NCBI GenBank assembly: GCA_964007475.1
Contig: OZ023274.1
Span: 60,568,573 to 60,632,572, forward strand
DNA: 64,000 nt
Source: Hybos culiciformis
Taxonomy: Eukaryota; Arthropoda; Insecta; Diptera; Hybotidae
Direction of reading: 5' to 3'
This document shows positions 9,919 to 22,000 of the stretch, piece by piece. The position numbers and the translations under genes are program-made. Below the pieces are notes generated by a model. The model was not told where the DNA came from, did no database searches, and worked only from the letters and a program-made list of their open reading frames with translations. Position 1 is the stretch's first letter; each line of letters begins with the position of its first letter.

Positions 9919-10984
9919 TCACATTTAAACATTATTTCTTAACAATAAATTCGGTTCGGGATTATTTTCTAATTTTTAGCGCATTTTTACAATAAAACAA
10001 TAAAATCGTTTAACTTAAAAATATGTGTTTATTTTTAAGTTTTCTTCAAAACTGACAAATGCAGGGCCGGCTTAGGAGCGGAGCAGATGTGGAAAATGCA
10101 TAGGGCGCCATCATTTAGGGGCGGCAAATTAACCGACATTTTTTTTACGCTTTTTTTAATTTTATTTAAATAATTTAAAAAAATATTAAAAATTATAAAA
10201 TGTTATAATATATATTAATAATTTGGCTAATTTTAATACAAAATATACATAAGGAATAATAATAAATATTTTGGATATCTTTAGCTGTTTACAAGTTTTT
10301 TCATCCATATGGTTTGAGAGAGTTCGACCTAAATTCATATGGTTTGAGTATGTATAAATTCCATATGGTTTGAGTTTGAGCTAAAAATTACTACATTATG
10401 ATTTTCTTATTTATAGGTTTTATTTTATTGTTAATGGATTTAAATCTTAAATGTTAAATAAAAATAATGAACTCTTAAGTATTAAATAAAAATAATGAAC
10501 TCTTAAATATAAATTAAAAATATAAATAACTCTTAAATATTAAATAAATATATTTATACATTTTTCCCAGTATTTTTATTATTAAAAAATTTAAGAAATA
10601 ATATGGGGGCGGAAAAATGTATATGTGCACAGGGCGTCACAACTGTTGAGCAAATGTATAATAATTATATAGTGTCAAATTTGCAGTACATCAAACTTTA
10701 AATATTTACATCAGCTTTATTTGACCCAAAAATTATATGCATAAGAATTCAATGCGTTAATGGACCATATTATATTTATCTTAGATATAATGCATTCTGA
10801 TTCTAACTCCATTACTTCAATTCATGAAGATCAATATTCAGACCGAGATCTATATTCTGAATCAGATAAAGATGATGAACGTTCTGATTTCAACGATTAC
10901 TCCAACTTTATTTCAAAATGGCAAAATGTTGAAAAAATTAAGCAGTAGTTCTCCATACAATTAATAAATTGTAAACAAGTTTCA
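9919..10984. other. AT-rich non-coding stretch with transposon-like ends but no clear element
   Basis: The phrase AGGGCCGGCTTAGGAGCGG near 10064 and the later GGGCGGAAAAATG and AGGGCGTCAC strings near 10609 look like the GC-rich termini of DNA transposons, but I could not pair them as inverted repeats. A short acidic open frame at 10760-10948 (Ser/Asp/Glu-rich, 62 aa) may be the decayed N-terminus of the hAT gene that follows. Confidence 0.35.
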
Positions 10985-11392
10985 TTAACTAAGTTTATTT
11001 CTCTTGTTTGGAAATATTTCGGGATTCTGAAGTTCAATTCAAAAACAATATTTGTAAATCGATATTTTTGTAATAATTGTTTAGAAAATGCAATATTTTT
11101 CAGGTATGTTATTATAACTTTTTAAGTTTTTAAGATCTGAAAAATTATTTTTGAAATTTAAAATAGATTACAAAACCTTAGAATATGATCTTCGATGGAA
11201 AAATTTGGTAGGTTATTAATTCAGGACTATGAAAATTTCCTGAAACTTTATAAATTTATATTTTTTTGGGATTGGTGTTTGTGCTGTTTATTATATTATA
11301 TAGTTTGTCTTCAAATTTTTCCTTATAAGTAGTTCTTTTTTTCATTAACTTTCATTTTATTTACTAATCTATTAGTTCCTTTTGAGTCTTTA

Positions 11393-12596
11393 GGCTGTAT
11401 TCTACTGTCTGTACAATGCACAGATATCTGCTCAAAAAAATGTGCTCAAAAAATGAACAAATTCGACTCTATACAAATTGTTTTGTTCAATGTGTTCCAT
11501 TGTCTGTGCAATTGAGCAAATTTTTATCTGTATAATGTATGCACAAACAAATGTCTGTACATAGAGTTTGTTCATATATTTCATTGTCTGCTCGCATAAA
11601 GTATGTACAATGAAAAAAAAAAGTTTGTTCAATTGGAAATCAAAATTTATAAATATAATGTATACTTTTTAAAAATTATATCATTAGGAATTTTTTTTTT
11701 ATAAATTATTAACTTGAAAATTCATCACGAAATCACGAACGAAGCTCCACCTCTTTAATTAATTTTAAAATTTCATCTGCCGTCCAAGATTGAGTTATTT
11801 TTGCCCGCATTTGGACACGCTTGGCCTTTGCAGCTGTTTTTCCATTAATTTGTTTATTCGTCATTTGAGAATAATTTTCAGCTTTTTCTTCCTCGTCAAA
11901 GGCGTCGAAAGCATCAAAAATTTGTTTTTCCATTATGTATAACGTTTTCACTTATTAAATTTTTTTTTTCTGATTTATATCATGAACTATATAATGACAC
12001 TTGTATTGCGGTACTTAGTGCGTTCATTTATAAAATATTGAAGTTGCTTAAAAAAATAAAGTTGGAAATTCACTCCTTTTTAAATTTTTCGAAAATTTTT
12101 TTCACCATCAGCGCAACGCGTTTCTTGACATCAAAGACTTTTGCCACCTCATTACATCTTTTAATATAATAAATATTCAAGAGACATAACATTTTTATTT
12201 TTTGCAAGTTTTGAACAGGAAAATTTTCTTTTCAGTATAATGCCCAGACCCATCCTACTCTAAAAAAAAGCGAACCGTTCTAAAAAAGGCTTAAATTTAA
12301 AAATAAAATAAATATTATCATGAATTTATTTAAAAAAAAATCAAAACATATAAAAAAGTTTGCTCTGCAGTTTGTTTTGTATGAGCAGACTTTTTCATCT
12401 GCTCAAAATTGAACAAATCGTTTGTACAGATACGATTAACAATGATTCCACCCTTTGTACAATGTACATATTTTTGTATGTACAAAATTGTACAGACAAC
12501 AATGAGCAAACTAATTTGATGATTCCACTATCTGTGCAATGTTTGTGACGTTTTTGAGCAAATATCTGTGCATTGAACAGACAGTGGAATGAAGCC
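11393..12596. mobile_element. 1.2-kb DNA transposon with long inverted repeats, inserted in the hAT relic
   Basis: The ends are GGCTGTATTCTACTGTCTG and, inward from the right, GGCTTCATTCCACTGTCTG. Inverted similarity extends through many sub-terminal copies of CTGTGCAA/TTGCACAG-like words to about 250 bp on each side. TTTA flanks both ends (11389-11392 and 12597-12600) as a likely target duplication. One short open frame inside reads on the minus strand. The TTTA/TTA-type target and the SANT/MADF-like frame would suit a PIF/Harbinger derivative, but that is inference. Confidence 0.75.
11733..11951 (-). CDS. 72-aa fragment resembling a Myb/SANT or MADF N-terminus
   Basis: This frame sits alone inside the 1.2-kb inverted-repeat element. 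The C-terminal part reads SWTADEILKLIKEVELRS, typical of the first helix of a Myb/SANT- or MADF-like DNA-binding domain, and then stops. Upstream are a basic stretch (KAKRVQMRAK) and an acidic one. PIF/Harbinger elements carry a second gene of this type beside the transposase. If related, this copy keeps less than one full domain and is probably not functional. Confidence 0.4.
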   Translation of the reverse strand: MKTLYIMEKQIFDAFDAFDEEEKAENYSQMTNKQINGKTAAKAKRVQMRAKITQSWTADEILKLIKEVELRS

Positions 12597-13954
12597 TTTA
12601 TGCTTTAATGTTCGTTGTACAAATTTGATTTCTAAACGTTATTTAGCAAACTTTTACCTTTTTTCTTTGCTTTACTTAGTTATAAGAAAAATGTATCCAC
12701 AACTAATTACGGCAAACATCTTGAAGACAAACATCAATTAGATCTTGTGAAAAAACGAACAATTTTTACTCAAAGAACTTTGAAAGAAATTTATTGTCCT
12801 AAAACAAGTTCTTCTTCAAATTTGAATAAACCAAATTTACAAAAATTTGATTTAAGTAAAAAATTGGCGGTTTTTGTGGCTGAGTCTTCAACTTTTTATT
12901 TTAATTTCATGAATTCCGATGCGTTCAATTTCCAAAAAAAAAAGTAATTTAATACCACATTCAAATACCTTAAGAACAGGAGGTTTAGATTTTATTGCAA
13001 ATGCTGCTATAAATGCTATTAAAAATGAAATTAAAAGCGACAATCCGAATGCACTTTCTATTAAAATGGATTTTTGGACAGATAATGTGAACCGTTTTTC
13101 TTACGTAAATTATTCAGTTTAATATTCGAAAAATTTTAAGATAATAACCTTCGATTTAAAAACATCGTTATTTGAACCATTAAAAACAGCTGCAAATATT
13201 TTAAGTGACATTATAAATTTTCTTAACGAATTTGATTTAAGTAATAGACGATTGATTTTCGTAACTGATCAAGAAGCCAATAGTATTGCTGCACTAAAAT
13301 TGCTACAAAATACTCCTGGACTTAAAATTTTAATAATATCTTGTTTGCTCATGGACCTCACAATCTAATTTATACGGTTATTTTCCAGTCAAGAACATAT
13401 ACAGACGGAGCTATCAATGAGATTAACCTTAAGCTCGAATCCATGTTTAACAAATTGATATATCGACATTCTGATTTATTAAAAATACAAACAAAAAATC
13501 GAACCATTAATATTATGGAAATTATTGAAACAGCTGAAGTTTTAACCAGAATTTTGATTACAAAAACTTACAAAATTTACTAAATGCAAGTCCAACTCCA
13601 GGAATGTTGAAAAATTCTAATTCTACTAGATGGAATTCAACATATTGTATATTAAAAAGTTTCATAGATAATGCAGAAAATTATAACATTTTATTAAAAA
13701 AATTATCTCTAGATCATTCACATTTAAAACGCGAGGAGTTAAAAGTATTAAAGGAAATGAAAGAAATACTTGAGGTTTTCGTTTCTGCGTCAAAAATTTT
13801 ATAAGGTTATCTGTACCCAACATTATACATGGTAGTTCTTTTTTTCGAAACCATAAAAGAAAAGATAGATGATCTTAACTTGAGTGTGCAATATGGTTCT
13901 AGCATCAGCGTCACTAGAAGATGGCAAGAAAAAATAGGCGAAAGGCTTCAAATT

Positions 13955-15157
13955 GAAGAAATTCATGTTTGTGCAGTTTGTTTTTAAATTTTATTTCAAT
14001 TTTATTTAAATCAATGGGTCTAGGGTCAGCCTTTGCCAACTGGATCAGCAACTTTTTGTCTGGTCGTTCTATTCGTGCTGTTGTGGATGGGTACCAGTCA
14101 CATATTTTTAATATCAATTCCGGTGTACCACAAGGGTGTGTTCTCTCCCCAACCCTCTTTTTAATTTTCATCGACGATCTTCTGAAATCAACACTCAACC
14201 CGATCCACAGCTTCGCCGATTACAGTAACCTGGTAGCATGCTACGATTTTATTAATAGGAAATCAGCATCTTCAAATGCTGTTGCTACGAAACGTAATTT
14301 TCTACAAAGTAGCATAAATCACGACCTTTCCAAAATTTCACAATGGGGTCTTCTCAACAGAGTTGAGTTCAACGCATCCAAAATCCAATGCTGCCTAATT
14401 TCTAGAAAACTGTCATCTTTTGATCCCCAATTTTCTTTTCAAGGCGAAAGTATTGGACATTTTGGAAGCCTAGACATTTTAGGCTCGAAAATAACTTCCG
14501 ATCTAAGTTGGAAGGATCATATTTTCGAAACGGCAAAAAACGCAGCGAAATGTCTTGGTTTTCTAAAAAGATGTAAACAATACTTTTCCCCCTCTGATCT
14601 TTTAAATATTTACAAATCCGAAATTAGAATATAATTCGCATATATGGGCTGGTGCTCCTAAAACCCATCTTGAGTACCTGGACAAAGTTCAGAGAAGGGC
14701 TATTAGATTGATCAACGATCACCAAACCACCAACTCTTTAACATCACTCAATCAACGTCGCAATGTAAGTTCACTTTCAATTTTTTATAAATACCTTGTT
14801 GGAACGGATACGTGTTCCCTGGAAGTAAAGGCCCTACTTCCTCCACTTCAAGTATTTTCACGCCAAACTCGTACCGCTTCAACGTCACATCCATATTTCG
14901 TCAAAATTCCCAAATGTGAGAACGAGTTTTCAGTTCGCACCTCGAGAATGTGGAATGCTCTCCCATTAAAATTGTTCCCGACAGCTGGCGCACGTTTGAC
15001 TTACGGCTTTAAGAAAAGTGTACATGATTACCTACTAACTATCCCACTTTTAAATCCCGTCTAAACTTCCTTTCCATTATCAAATCCATGCTTCTTTAAG
15101 CATAAAAGGTGTCCCACCTACTAATTTGGTAACTTTAATAAAAAAAAAAAAAAAAAA
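13955..15157 (+). pseudogene. 5'-truncated LINE (Jockey/CR1-like), 3' half of the RT and tail, with poly(A)
   Basis: The open frame from about 13969 has the RT blocks SGVPQGCVLSPTLFLIFIDD and then SFADYS at 14209-14226, where the second catalytic Asp of the usual ADD is Tyr. A frame change near 14625 splits the protein, and the second part (to the stop at 15062-15064) has QRRAIRLI and the SVRTSRMWNALP block typical of Jockey/CR1 tails. A 3' untranslated stretch of about 75 bp and an A-run to 15157 follow. LINEs copy themselves from RNA at the target site, and 5' truncation is usual. With the changed active site, the frame break and the missing 5' half this copy is dead. It begins where the hAT relic stops, so it probably landed in it. 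Confidence 0.85.
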
Positions 15158-15470
15158 TTCGAAAAGGAAATAAACTAAATAAATATTAACAACAAAATCA
15201 GTTAATTCTGTTTTGTACATTTTTTTAATTCTATATGGTTTTTTTTTTCGTTTTTTGCTTTCCACACATCGTTAGTATTTTGTTATGTGTGTGTAGTATC
15301 GCTATTTTATTTTCGTAAATATATGCTATATGCTACAACGTCTTATATTTCCCTGCTTTTATATTTGTTTTTACTTTTTTACATATGATACTACATTCTG
15401 TGGTTATTACCCCTCTTTTGACTTTTCGTTACATAGGACATACTATATTCTGTCTTCTTTTTTACCCTAT
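15158..15470. other. AT-rich spacer between LINE and LTR element
   Basis: I see no gene. The stretch is T-rich after 15350 and ends in CTAT, which is repeated after the right LTR as the target duplication. Confidence 0.6.
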
Positions 15471-15715
15471 TGTAATGCCCCCTTATCATTATGTACATGA
15501 TACTATATACATTGTATATTATAAGCTCTCTTTCTCTTATTATTATTATTCGTTAAGTTATCATAGTATTAGTTAATAAGAAAGTATAAGACATGTCTAG
15601 GTACTTAGTTTTAAGTCAGTTTATAATCACTTCTTAAATAGTAAACATATAATAAATAAGTCTGAAGTTTAACCACCTGTTGTTTTTTATTAAAAGATAC
15701 CCTAGTGGTATCACA
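15471..15715 (+). repeat. 5' LTR (245 bp)
   Basis: Starts TGTAATGCCCCC and ends GTGGTATCACA, so it has TG...CA ends. By eye it is identical to the 3' LTR. It carries no coding frame. Confidence 0.95.
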
Positions 15716-15731
15716 TGGCGACCGTGACAGC
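15716..15731 (+). promoter_or_regulatory. primer-binding site (tRNA-Arg type)
   Basis: TGGCGACCGTGACAGC follows the LTR without spacer. It starts with the TGG that pairs with a tRNA CCA end and resembles the tRNA-Arg primer site of 412/mdg1 elements. Confidence 0.8.
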
Positions 15732-16453
15732 TGCCATTTAGGCAGGCTGAAATTTTTTAGTTTGAAAAAAAAATTTGTATTCAAAAAAAACGCGAACAAC
15801 TTTAATAACAAGAAAAAAAAAAAAAAAAAAAAAAGGCGCAAAAAACCTAAATAAAGAAAACAATATTTTTTAAAAAAAAAAAAAAAAAAAATACAATTAA
15901 AAAAAAATGGTTGAAAAAAAATATATAAAGAAAAAATTCAAAAATTAATTACACATACATACAAACTAAAATTGGTTTGAAAGAAAAAAAAAGAATAGAA
16001 AAAAAAAAAAAGACATTTCAAACATTTCAAACATTTCAAACATTTTTCTCTCATACAAAAAATTTTTATAATAAAGTGACATTTCAAAACAAAATAAATT
16101 TTGAAAAAAAAAAAAAACTTATAAATAATTCAAAAATTTTTAAAAATATGATTTTCCAAAAAGCGAATCGAAATATAGGAATTTCTTTTCGAACTCCTTA
16201 TATAAATTGAAAAAAAAATAATTTTTTTAAATAACAGAAAATTATGAAAAAAAATAAAATATTAAAAATAAATAAAAATAAACATAACATCAACAACAAC
16301 AGCTGTATTTGTACATCATGAGCAGCAGAAACGACAACAGCAGAAGCAGCTACCAAAATTCAATTATCAACAGCAAAGCAGTCAACTAGAAGCAGCAGCA
16401 AATTCAACAACAAGTACTTCACTAAATTATAAAAATTTTTTTTTATATACAAA

Positions 16454-16512
<59 letters not shown>

Positions 16513-17196
16513 TTTTACCAAATTTTAAATTTAAATAAAATAAACTTAAAAACAATGTAGATCCAAATTTTTACATAAACAATTTTTACTTTTCAACTTA
16601 AGTAAATAATTTTCAAATTTTTCAATTTCAATCAAATTTTTTTTAAATTCTAATATTTGGATGTGCACTGTTTCAAAAATTTTATATTACAAAAATTATC
16701 CTATATTATTTTACAATTACTAAAAATTAAATATTAAATATTAAATATAAAATATAAATATATTAAATATATATGAATGAAAAAAAAAAATTTTTTTTAA
16801 ATTAAAAATAAATATTACAAAATTAAGAATTACATAATTTTACATAACTTAATTTGAACTTATTTTTCTACATAAAAATTTTGCAATTGAACATTATATC
16901 ATTTACTTTGAATTGATTTCATCAAATTTTTTTTTCTCTTCTTCGAAAAAAAATAAATAAATAAAGAGATATTATTATACTCTTATTATTACTTATTACT
17001 AATTATTATTATATTACTACTTTTTACATGTTACTACATATTTCAATTTTGATTTAAAATTACATAATTAAAAATGGTTTAACATAAGCAAAATTTTGCT
17101 TAACAAAATTACTTTATTTTATTTGACATCTTTATTTTCGCTGGAAGTGATTCATATTCCAATAACAACATATCTAATTTTGCATATACAACATAA
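15732..17196 (+). other. long A-rich untranslated leader of the LTR element
   Basis: About 1.5 kb of A/T-rich sequence without a gene. It includes a poly(A) run of nearly 50 at 16459-16507, a CAGCAG-rich patch near 16300-16410 and short CATTTCAAA repeats near 16016-16042. Homopolymer lengths may be unreliable in the assembly. Confidence 0.7.
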
Positions 17197-17650
17197 GGTA
17201 ACCACTCCTCAAATTTATAGGAACTTTCAACATAAGGTAACCACTCCTCAAATTTTTTTAGGGAACCTCAATATAAGGTAACCACTCCTCAAGTTTTTTT
17301 TTTGGAAACTACAATATAGGGTAACCACTCCTCAATTATTTTAAGGGGATTACAATATAAGGTAACCATTCCTCAATTATTTTAAGGGGATTACAATATA
17401 AGGTAACCATTCCTCAATTATTTTAAGGGGATTACAATATAAGGTAACCATTCCTCAATTATTTTAAGGGGATTACAATATAAGGTAACCATTCCTCAAT
17501 TATTTTAATAGGATTACAATATAAGGTAACCATTCCTCAATTATTTTAAGGGGATTACAATATAAGGTAACCATTCCTCAATTATTTTAATAGGACTACA
17601 ATATAAGGTAACCATTCCTAAATTATTTTAATATTTCAATACAAGGTATC
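17197..17650 (+). repeat. 12 tandem copies of a 41-bp unit just upstream of gag
   Basis: GGTAACCA(C/T)TCCTCAA recurs at 17197, 17236, 17277, 17320, 17361, 17402, 17443, 17484, 17525, 17566, 17607 and, degenerate, 17645. Seven steps (17320 to 17607) are exactly 41 bp. The units continue TTATTTTAAGGGGATTACAA and are most alike in the middle. In Drosophila gypsy the same place holds tandem insulator-protein sites. A similar binding or insulator role here is only an analogy. Confidence 0.9.
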
Positions 17651-17689
17651 CACTACGCAAATATTCTAATTTCGTAAAAAATTTTTTTT

Positions 17690-18991
17690 ATGGATGAAGC
17701 TCGTCTCGAAATTCAAACAGCTAAACTTAATTTTCGTAAGGCTTACAAACGTATTCAAAAAGACCTTAAACCAACAAATTCAAAAACATTAAAAGCAATT
17801 AAATTAAATATTGTAGAAACATATAACATTTACGTACAGACAGTTGTTCAAGCTTGTATTACATTCGAAGAACAACATACTCAAATTTTAGCTAAAGATC
17901 GTCAGTATTGTTACGATAAGTTACAAGAAAGCTTCAAACTATTAAAGTGCGAAGATCTAATTCCAAAAGATATTCTGATACAGATTGAAATAAATCAAAG
18001 CGATACAGAACAGAGTTCAGGGGAATCAGATATTTCTGTAGAAAAACTTGACGATACCCTAGACAAAATGGCTCTTACTAATGTTGAATTTTTGCGAACA
18101 GCTAGTGCACAAATAAATAGAAATTATAGTGGTGATCCATTATCACTTAAATCTTTCATCGATTCAATAAATTTATTAGACAGACTAGCGGAAACACAAG
18201 AATTAAAACATTTATTAGCTACTTTTATTTTATCAAAACTTGATGGTACAGCTCGCGAATCGATAGATGATAATTCTAATACGGTAGAACTTATTAAACA
18301 AGATCTTAATAATTCAATAAGACCAGAAAGTTCGAAAATTATAGAGGGAAAAATAAAAGCTTTGAGAACGGATAGGAACACATTACAAAATTTTTCGGAA
18401 AAAGCTAATGAATTGGCTGAAGCTTTTCGTCGTTCACTTGTCTTAGAAGGTATACCAACACAGAAAGCTAAAGAAATTTGTATAGAAAAAACAGTTGAAA
18501 TGTGCAGAAATAATGCAAGATCTGATCTGACCAAAGCCGTTTTATCATCGACCCAATTTCAAGATCCTAGAGAAGTAGTCTCAAAATTTTTAATAGAAAT
18601 AGATTTACAATCACAAGAAAAACAGGTTCTGTCGTTTAGAACAAGAAATAATAATAATTCGTTTAGAAATTCTTATGGAAATCGTTCCAATAACAATTTC
18701 CGTGGAAATCATAATAAGGGAAATTTCAGACAACAAAATCAAAATTTTCTAAATAACAATTTTCAAAACAATAATTATAGAAATAATTTGTCCAATAACC
18801 GAGGTAATTTCAATAATAATCGCAGAAATTTTAATAATAATCGAGGAAACTTTGGTGGTAATCGTGGAAACTTTAATAATGCAAATCCACGAGCATTTCC
18901 TCAAGCGAATAGAAATTTCAATCAAAATAACTACGTACGATACGCGGGAAACGACCAGGCCCCCCAAAACGGCCAGGGGGAACAAGATTAA
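17690..18991 (+). CDS. gag: gag of the 412/mdg1-like element, 433 aa
   Basis: The ATG at 17690 follows the tandem repeats and an A/T run. The N-terminal 110 residues are charged and helical. A capsid-like region follows, about residues 125-310, including SGDPLSLKSFIDSINLL and a conserved LKALR-like helix (IKALRTDRNTLQNFSEKANE). The last 110 residues are an Asn/Gly/Arg-rich tail with repeated RGNF and NNN units and no zinc knuckle, which probably binds RNA through its RGN repeats. The stop TAA is at 18989-18991. Gag forms the particle shell. Pol lies in the -1 frame and overlaps this end. Confidence 0.88.
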   Translation: MDEARLEIQTAKLNFRKAYKRIQKDLKPTNSKTLKAIKLNIVETYNIYVQTVVQACITFEEQHTQILAKDRQYCYDKLQESFKLLKCEDLIPKDILIQIEINQSDTEQSSGESDISVEKLDDTLDKMALTNVEFLRTASAQINRNYSGDPLSLKSFIDSINLLDRLAETQELKHLLATFILSKLDGTARESIDDNSNTVELIKQDLNNSIRPESSKIIEGKIKALRTDRNTLQNFSEKANELAEAFRRSLVLEGIPTQKAKEICIEKTVEMCRNNARSDLTKAVLSSTQFQDPREVVSKFLIEIDLQSQEKQVLSFRTRNNNNSFRNSYGNRSNNNFRGNHNKGNFRQQNQNFLNNNFQNNNYRNNLSNNRGNFNNNRRNFNNNRGNFGGNRGNFNNANPRAFPQANRNFNQNNYVRYAGNDQAPQNGQGEQD

Positions 18992-19011
18992 ATGCGTGTA
19001 CATCAAAATGA

Positions 19012-22000
19012 AATACTAACGCTTTTAATACACATTTCACTTATCCTAGTATTAACTCTCATTCAAATTCGAATAAAACTAAATTTTTTTATAATTCTAA
19101 CTTAAGACCAAATGCTACGCTAAATACAAATTCTTCAAAAGAAAATAAAAATTCTACTAATTATTATCCAAATTTATATAATAAATCTAAAGTATCTACA
19201 AAAAATGTTTTTAACGTAAATCCAAATTTCTCTGATTTCATTATTCTAAATTCTAAATTAAATTTTCAAGGCTCAACATTTCTAGTCGATACTCAGGCAG
19301 ATATTTCACTAATAAAAATTTCATCAATCGATACAAATTTCAATTTAAAAAATAATCTAAATTCTAACAATATTATAAGCATTTTGGGAATTACACAAAA
19401 TTCTATAAAAAGTTTAGGTACAATCAACGTCAACTTTCATTTTAAACATACAATTTTATCTTGTTTACTACACGTTGTTCCAGACGAATTTAATATCCCT
19501 TCGGATGGTATTTTAGGCAAAGACTTTCTCAAATTTTATAAGTGTCAAATAAATTATGATTCTATGCAATTAACACTCAACAATAATTCTTATTCTTTTT
19601 CAATTCCAATTTTAGAAAACCCTAGTGAAAATTCAATTGTTTTACCTTCTAGATGTGAAGTCATTCGTACTTTTATTCTTCCAAATGATTCTCCTTGTGT
19701 AGTGCTTGATCAAGAAATCGCACCAGATATTTTCATTCCACGTACGATAGTTTCTTCAAAAACTCCTTTAATTAAAGTTTTAAATTTATCAGATAAAATT
19801 CGAATAATTCCTAAAAACACTTCACTTAAATCAGAACCTCTTTCAAATTTTAACATCCTAAGAATTGACACAAATAAAAATCAAAATAGAACAAAAGAAT
19901 TGCTTCAAATAATATCTAAAAATACCAAACCGCAATACCAAGAAAAATTATTAAATTTATGTGAACAATATAGTAATATTTTCCATATGAAAGATGACAA
20001 AATGACAACAAACAATTTCTATACACAAAACTTAAGAATAGATAACAATACTCCAGTATATGTGAAGAATTATAGACTTCCATATTCACAAAAACAGGAA
20101 ATCGACAATCAAGTCAATAAACTTTTAAAAAATGATCTTATTGAACCAAGCCAATCCAATTTTAACAGCCCTATCATTTTAGTACCTAAGAAAGGTTCAG
20201 ATAAGAAATGGAGATTATGCATAGATTACCGTCTAGTAAATAAAAAACTAATTGCAGACAAATATCCACTGCCAAGAATAGAAGATATTTTAGACAATTT
20301 AGGCAGATCAAAATTTTTTACTGTACTCGACCTTTACTCGGGATTTCATCAAGTTCCACTTAATGAAAACTCGCGAGATATAACATCTTTTAGCACAGAC
20401 AAAGGTTCGTTTAGATGGAAAGTTCTTCCATTCGGTTTAAATGTATCACCTAACTCATTTTCAAGAATGATGGCATTAGCGTTCTCCGGTCTTACACCGT
20501 TACAATGTTTTCTATACATCGACGACATCATATGTATTGCCTGTTCAGTCGAACATCACCTTAAAAATCTTAAATCTATCTTCGAAGTTTGTAAAAAATT
20601 TAACCTTAAACTTAATCCTGAAAAATGCGTATTTTTTAAAAACGAAGTCACATACCTAGGACATAAATGTACTGATCGAGGTATATACCCAGATAGTAGC
20701 AAAATAGATACAGTTAGAAATTATCCTGTACCAAAAGATAAAGACGCTACCAAACGATTTGTTGCATTTATGAACTATTATCGTAAGTTCATACCAAATT
20801 TCGCATCCATAGCAAAACCCTTAAATAATATGACTAGACTAAGAGTAAATTTTTCTTGGACACAAGAGTGTCAAAAATCCTTTGAAATTTTAAAAAATTG
20901 CTTAATTAATCCTCCAATCTTAAATTATCCAAATTTCTCAAAACCTTTTATCATTACTGTTGACGCTTCTAACTTGGGAATAGGATCCACCCTAAGTCAG
21001 GAGATCAATGGCAACGATTTACCAATTTCATATTCTTCACGTAGTTTCACAAAAGGTGAAATGAATAAATCAACAATAGAAAAGGAATTAGCTGCAATAC
21101 ACTTCGCAATTTTACATTATAGACCGTACATTTATGGAACAAAATTCACTATTAGATCTGATCATAAACCCTTAGTTTACTTGTTTTCTTTGAAAAACCC
21201 ATCTTCAAAATTGACTAGAATGCGATTAGATATAGAAGAATATAATTTTACAGTAGAATATATTAAAGGAAAGTGTAACGTGGTGGCAGATGCCCTATCC
21301 CGTATCTCGATCGACGAACTTAAAAATTTGCAAAATAAAGATAATAAAGTATATGCTACAACAAGATCAAAATCAAACAAAATATCCCAAAATAATAATA
21401 TCAACGATAGTAATAACATTCAAAATAGAGAAAAAACTGTAGATTCAAATGAGAAAATTTTAATTTATGAGGGTAAATTCAATTATAAAATACCTCAACT
21501 AATTTTTAACTCAACAGATAGTTGTAAAATATACAAAAAACGTAAATTGCTATACAAAAATAATATTTCAAATATTTACCAGACATTAGAGCCTGGATGT
21601 AGTAAAATTTTAAAAAAAGAAACAATTCTAGCATTGTTTCTCGTTCAACTAGAAGAAAACATAATTAAATCAAACATTTATAAAATTCAAATAAATAAAG
21701 AAGATGACATTTTTAAATTATTTAATACAAAAGATTTTATTAACATTGCAAAAAAGTATATTAAAAAATTAGAAATCGCGATAGTTTCACGTCCATTACC
21801 CATTATAAGTACGGGGGAAAAACAAAAACTTTTAGATCGTTATCATAAAGATCCTATATTTGGCGGACACGCAGGTCAAAAAAGACTATATGCAAAACTA
21901 AGATCATGTTTTTATTGGAAAGGCATGAAAAAAGACGTAGCAACCTACGTCAGAGGATGTAAAGATTGTCAGATAAATAAAGCTAAAATTAAAAACATCG

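Larger units (their letters stand above)
10985..13935 (+). pseudogene. decayed hAT transposase gene, interrupted by a 1.2-kb element
   Basis: Pieces of a BED-finger hAT transposase can be followed in order. SLVWKYFG and the CNNC pair lie at about 11000-11085. The matching H...H half (GKHLEDKH) lies at 12690-12735, beyond the inserted element. The catalytic core includes KMDFWTDN (13062-13090), FVTDQEANS near 13255-13290, FAHG and NLIYT near 13345, and the STRWNST motif near 13620. Several stops and frame changes separate the pieces, so nothing functional can be made. hAT transposases cut and paste DNA in the nucleus. The 3' part is lost where the LINE begins at about 13955. Confidence 0.75.

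Noticed and set aside
17197..17650. Tandem repeats considered as a CRISPR-like array.
   Set aside because: The units are directly contiguous with no variable spacers and lie in a retrotransposon leader of a eukaryote.
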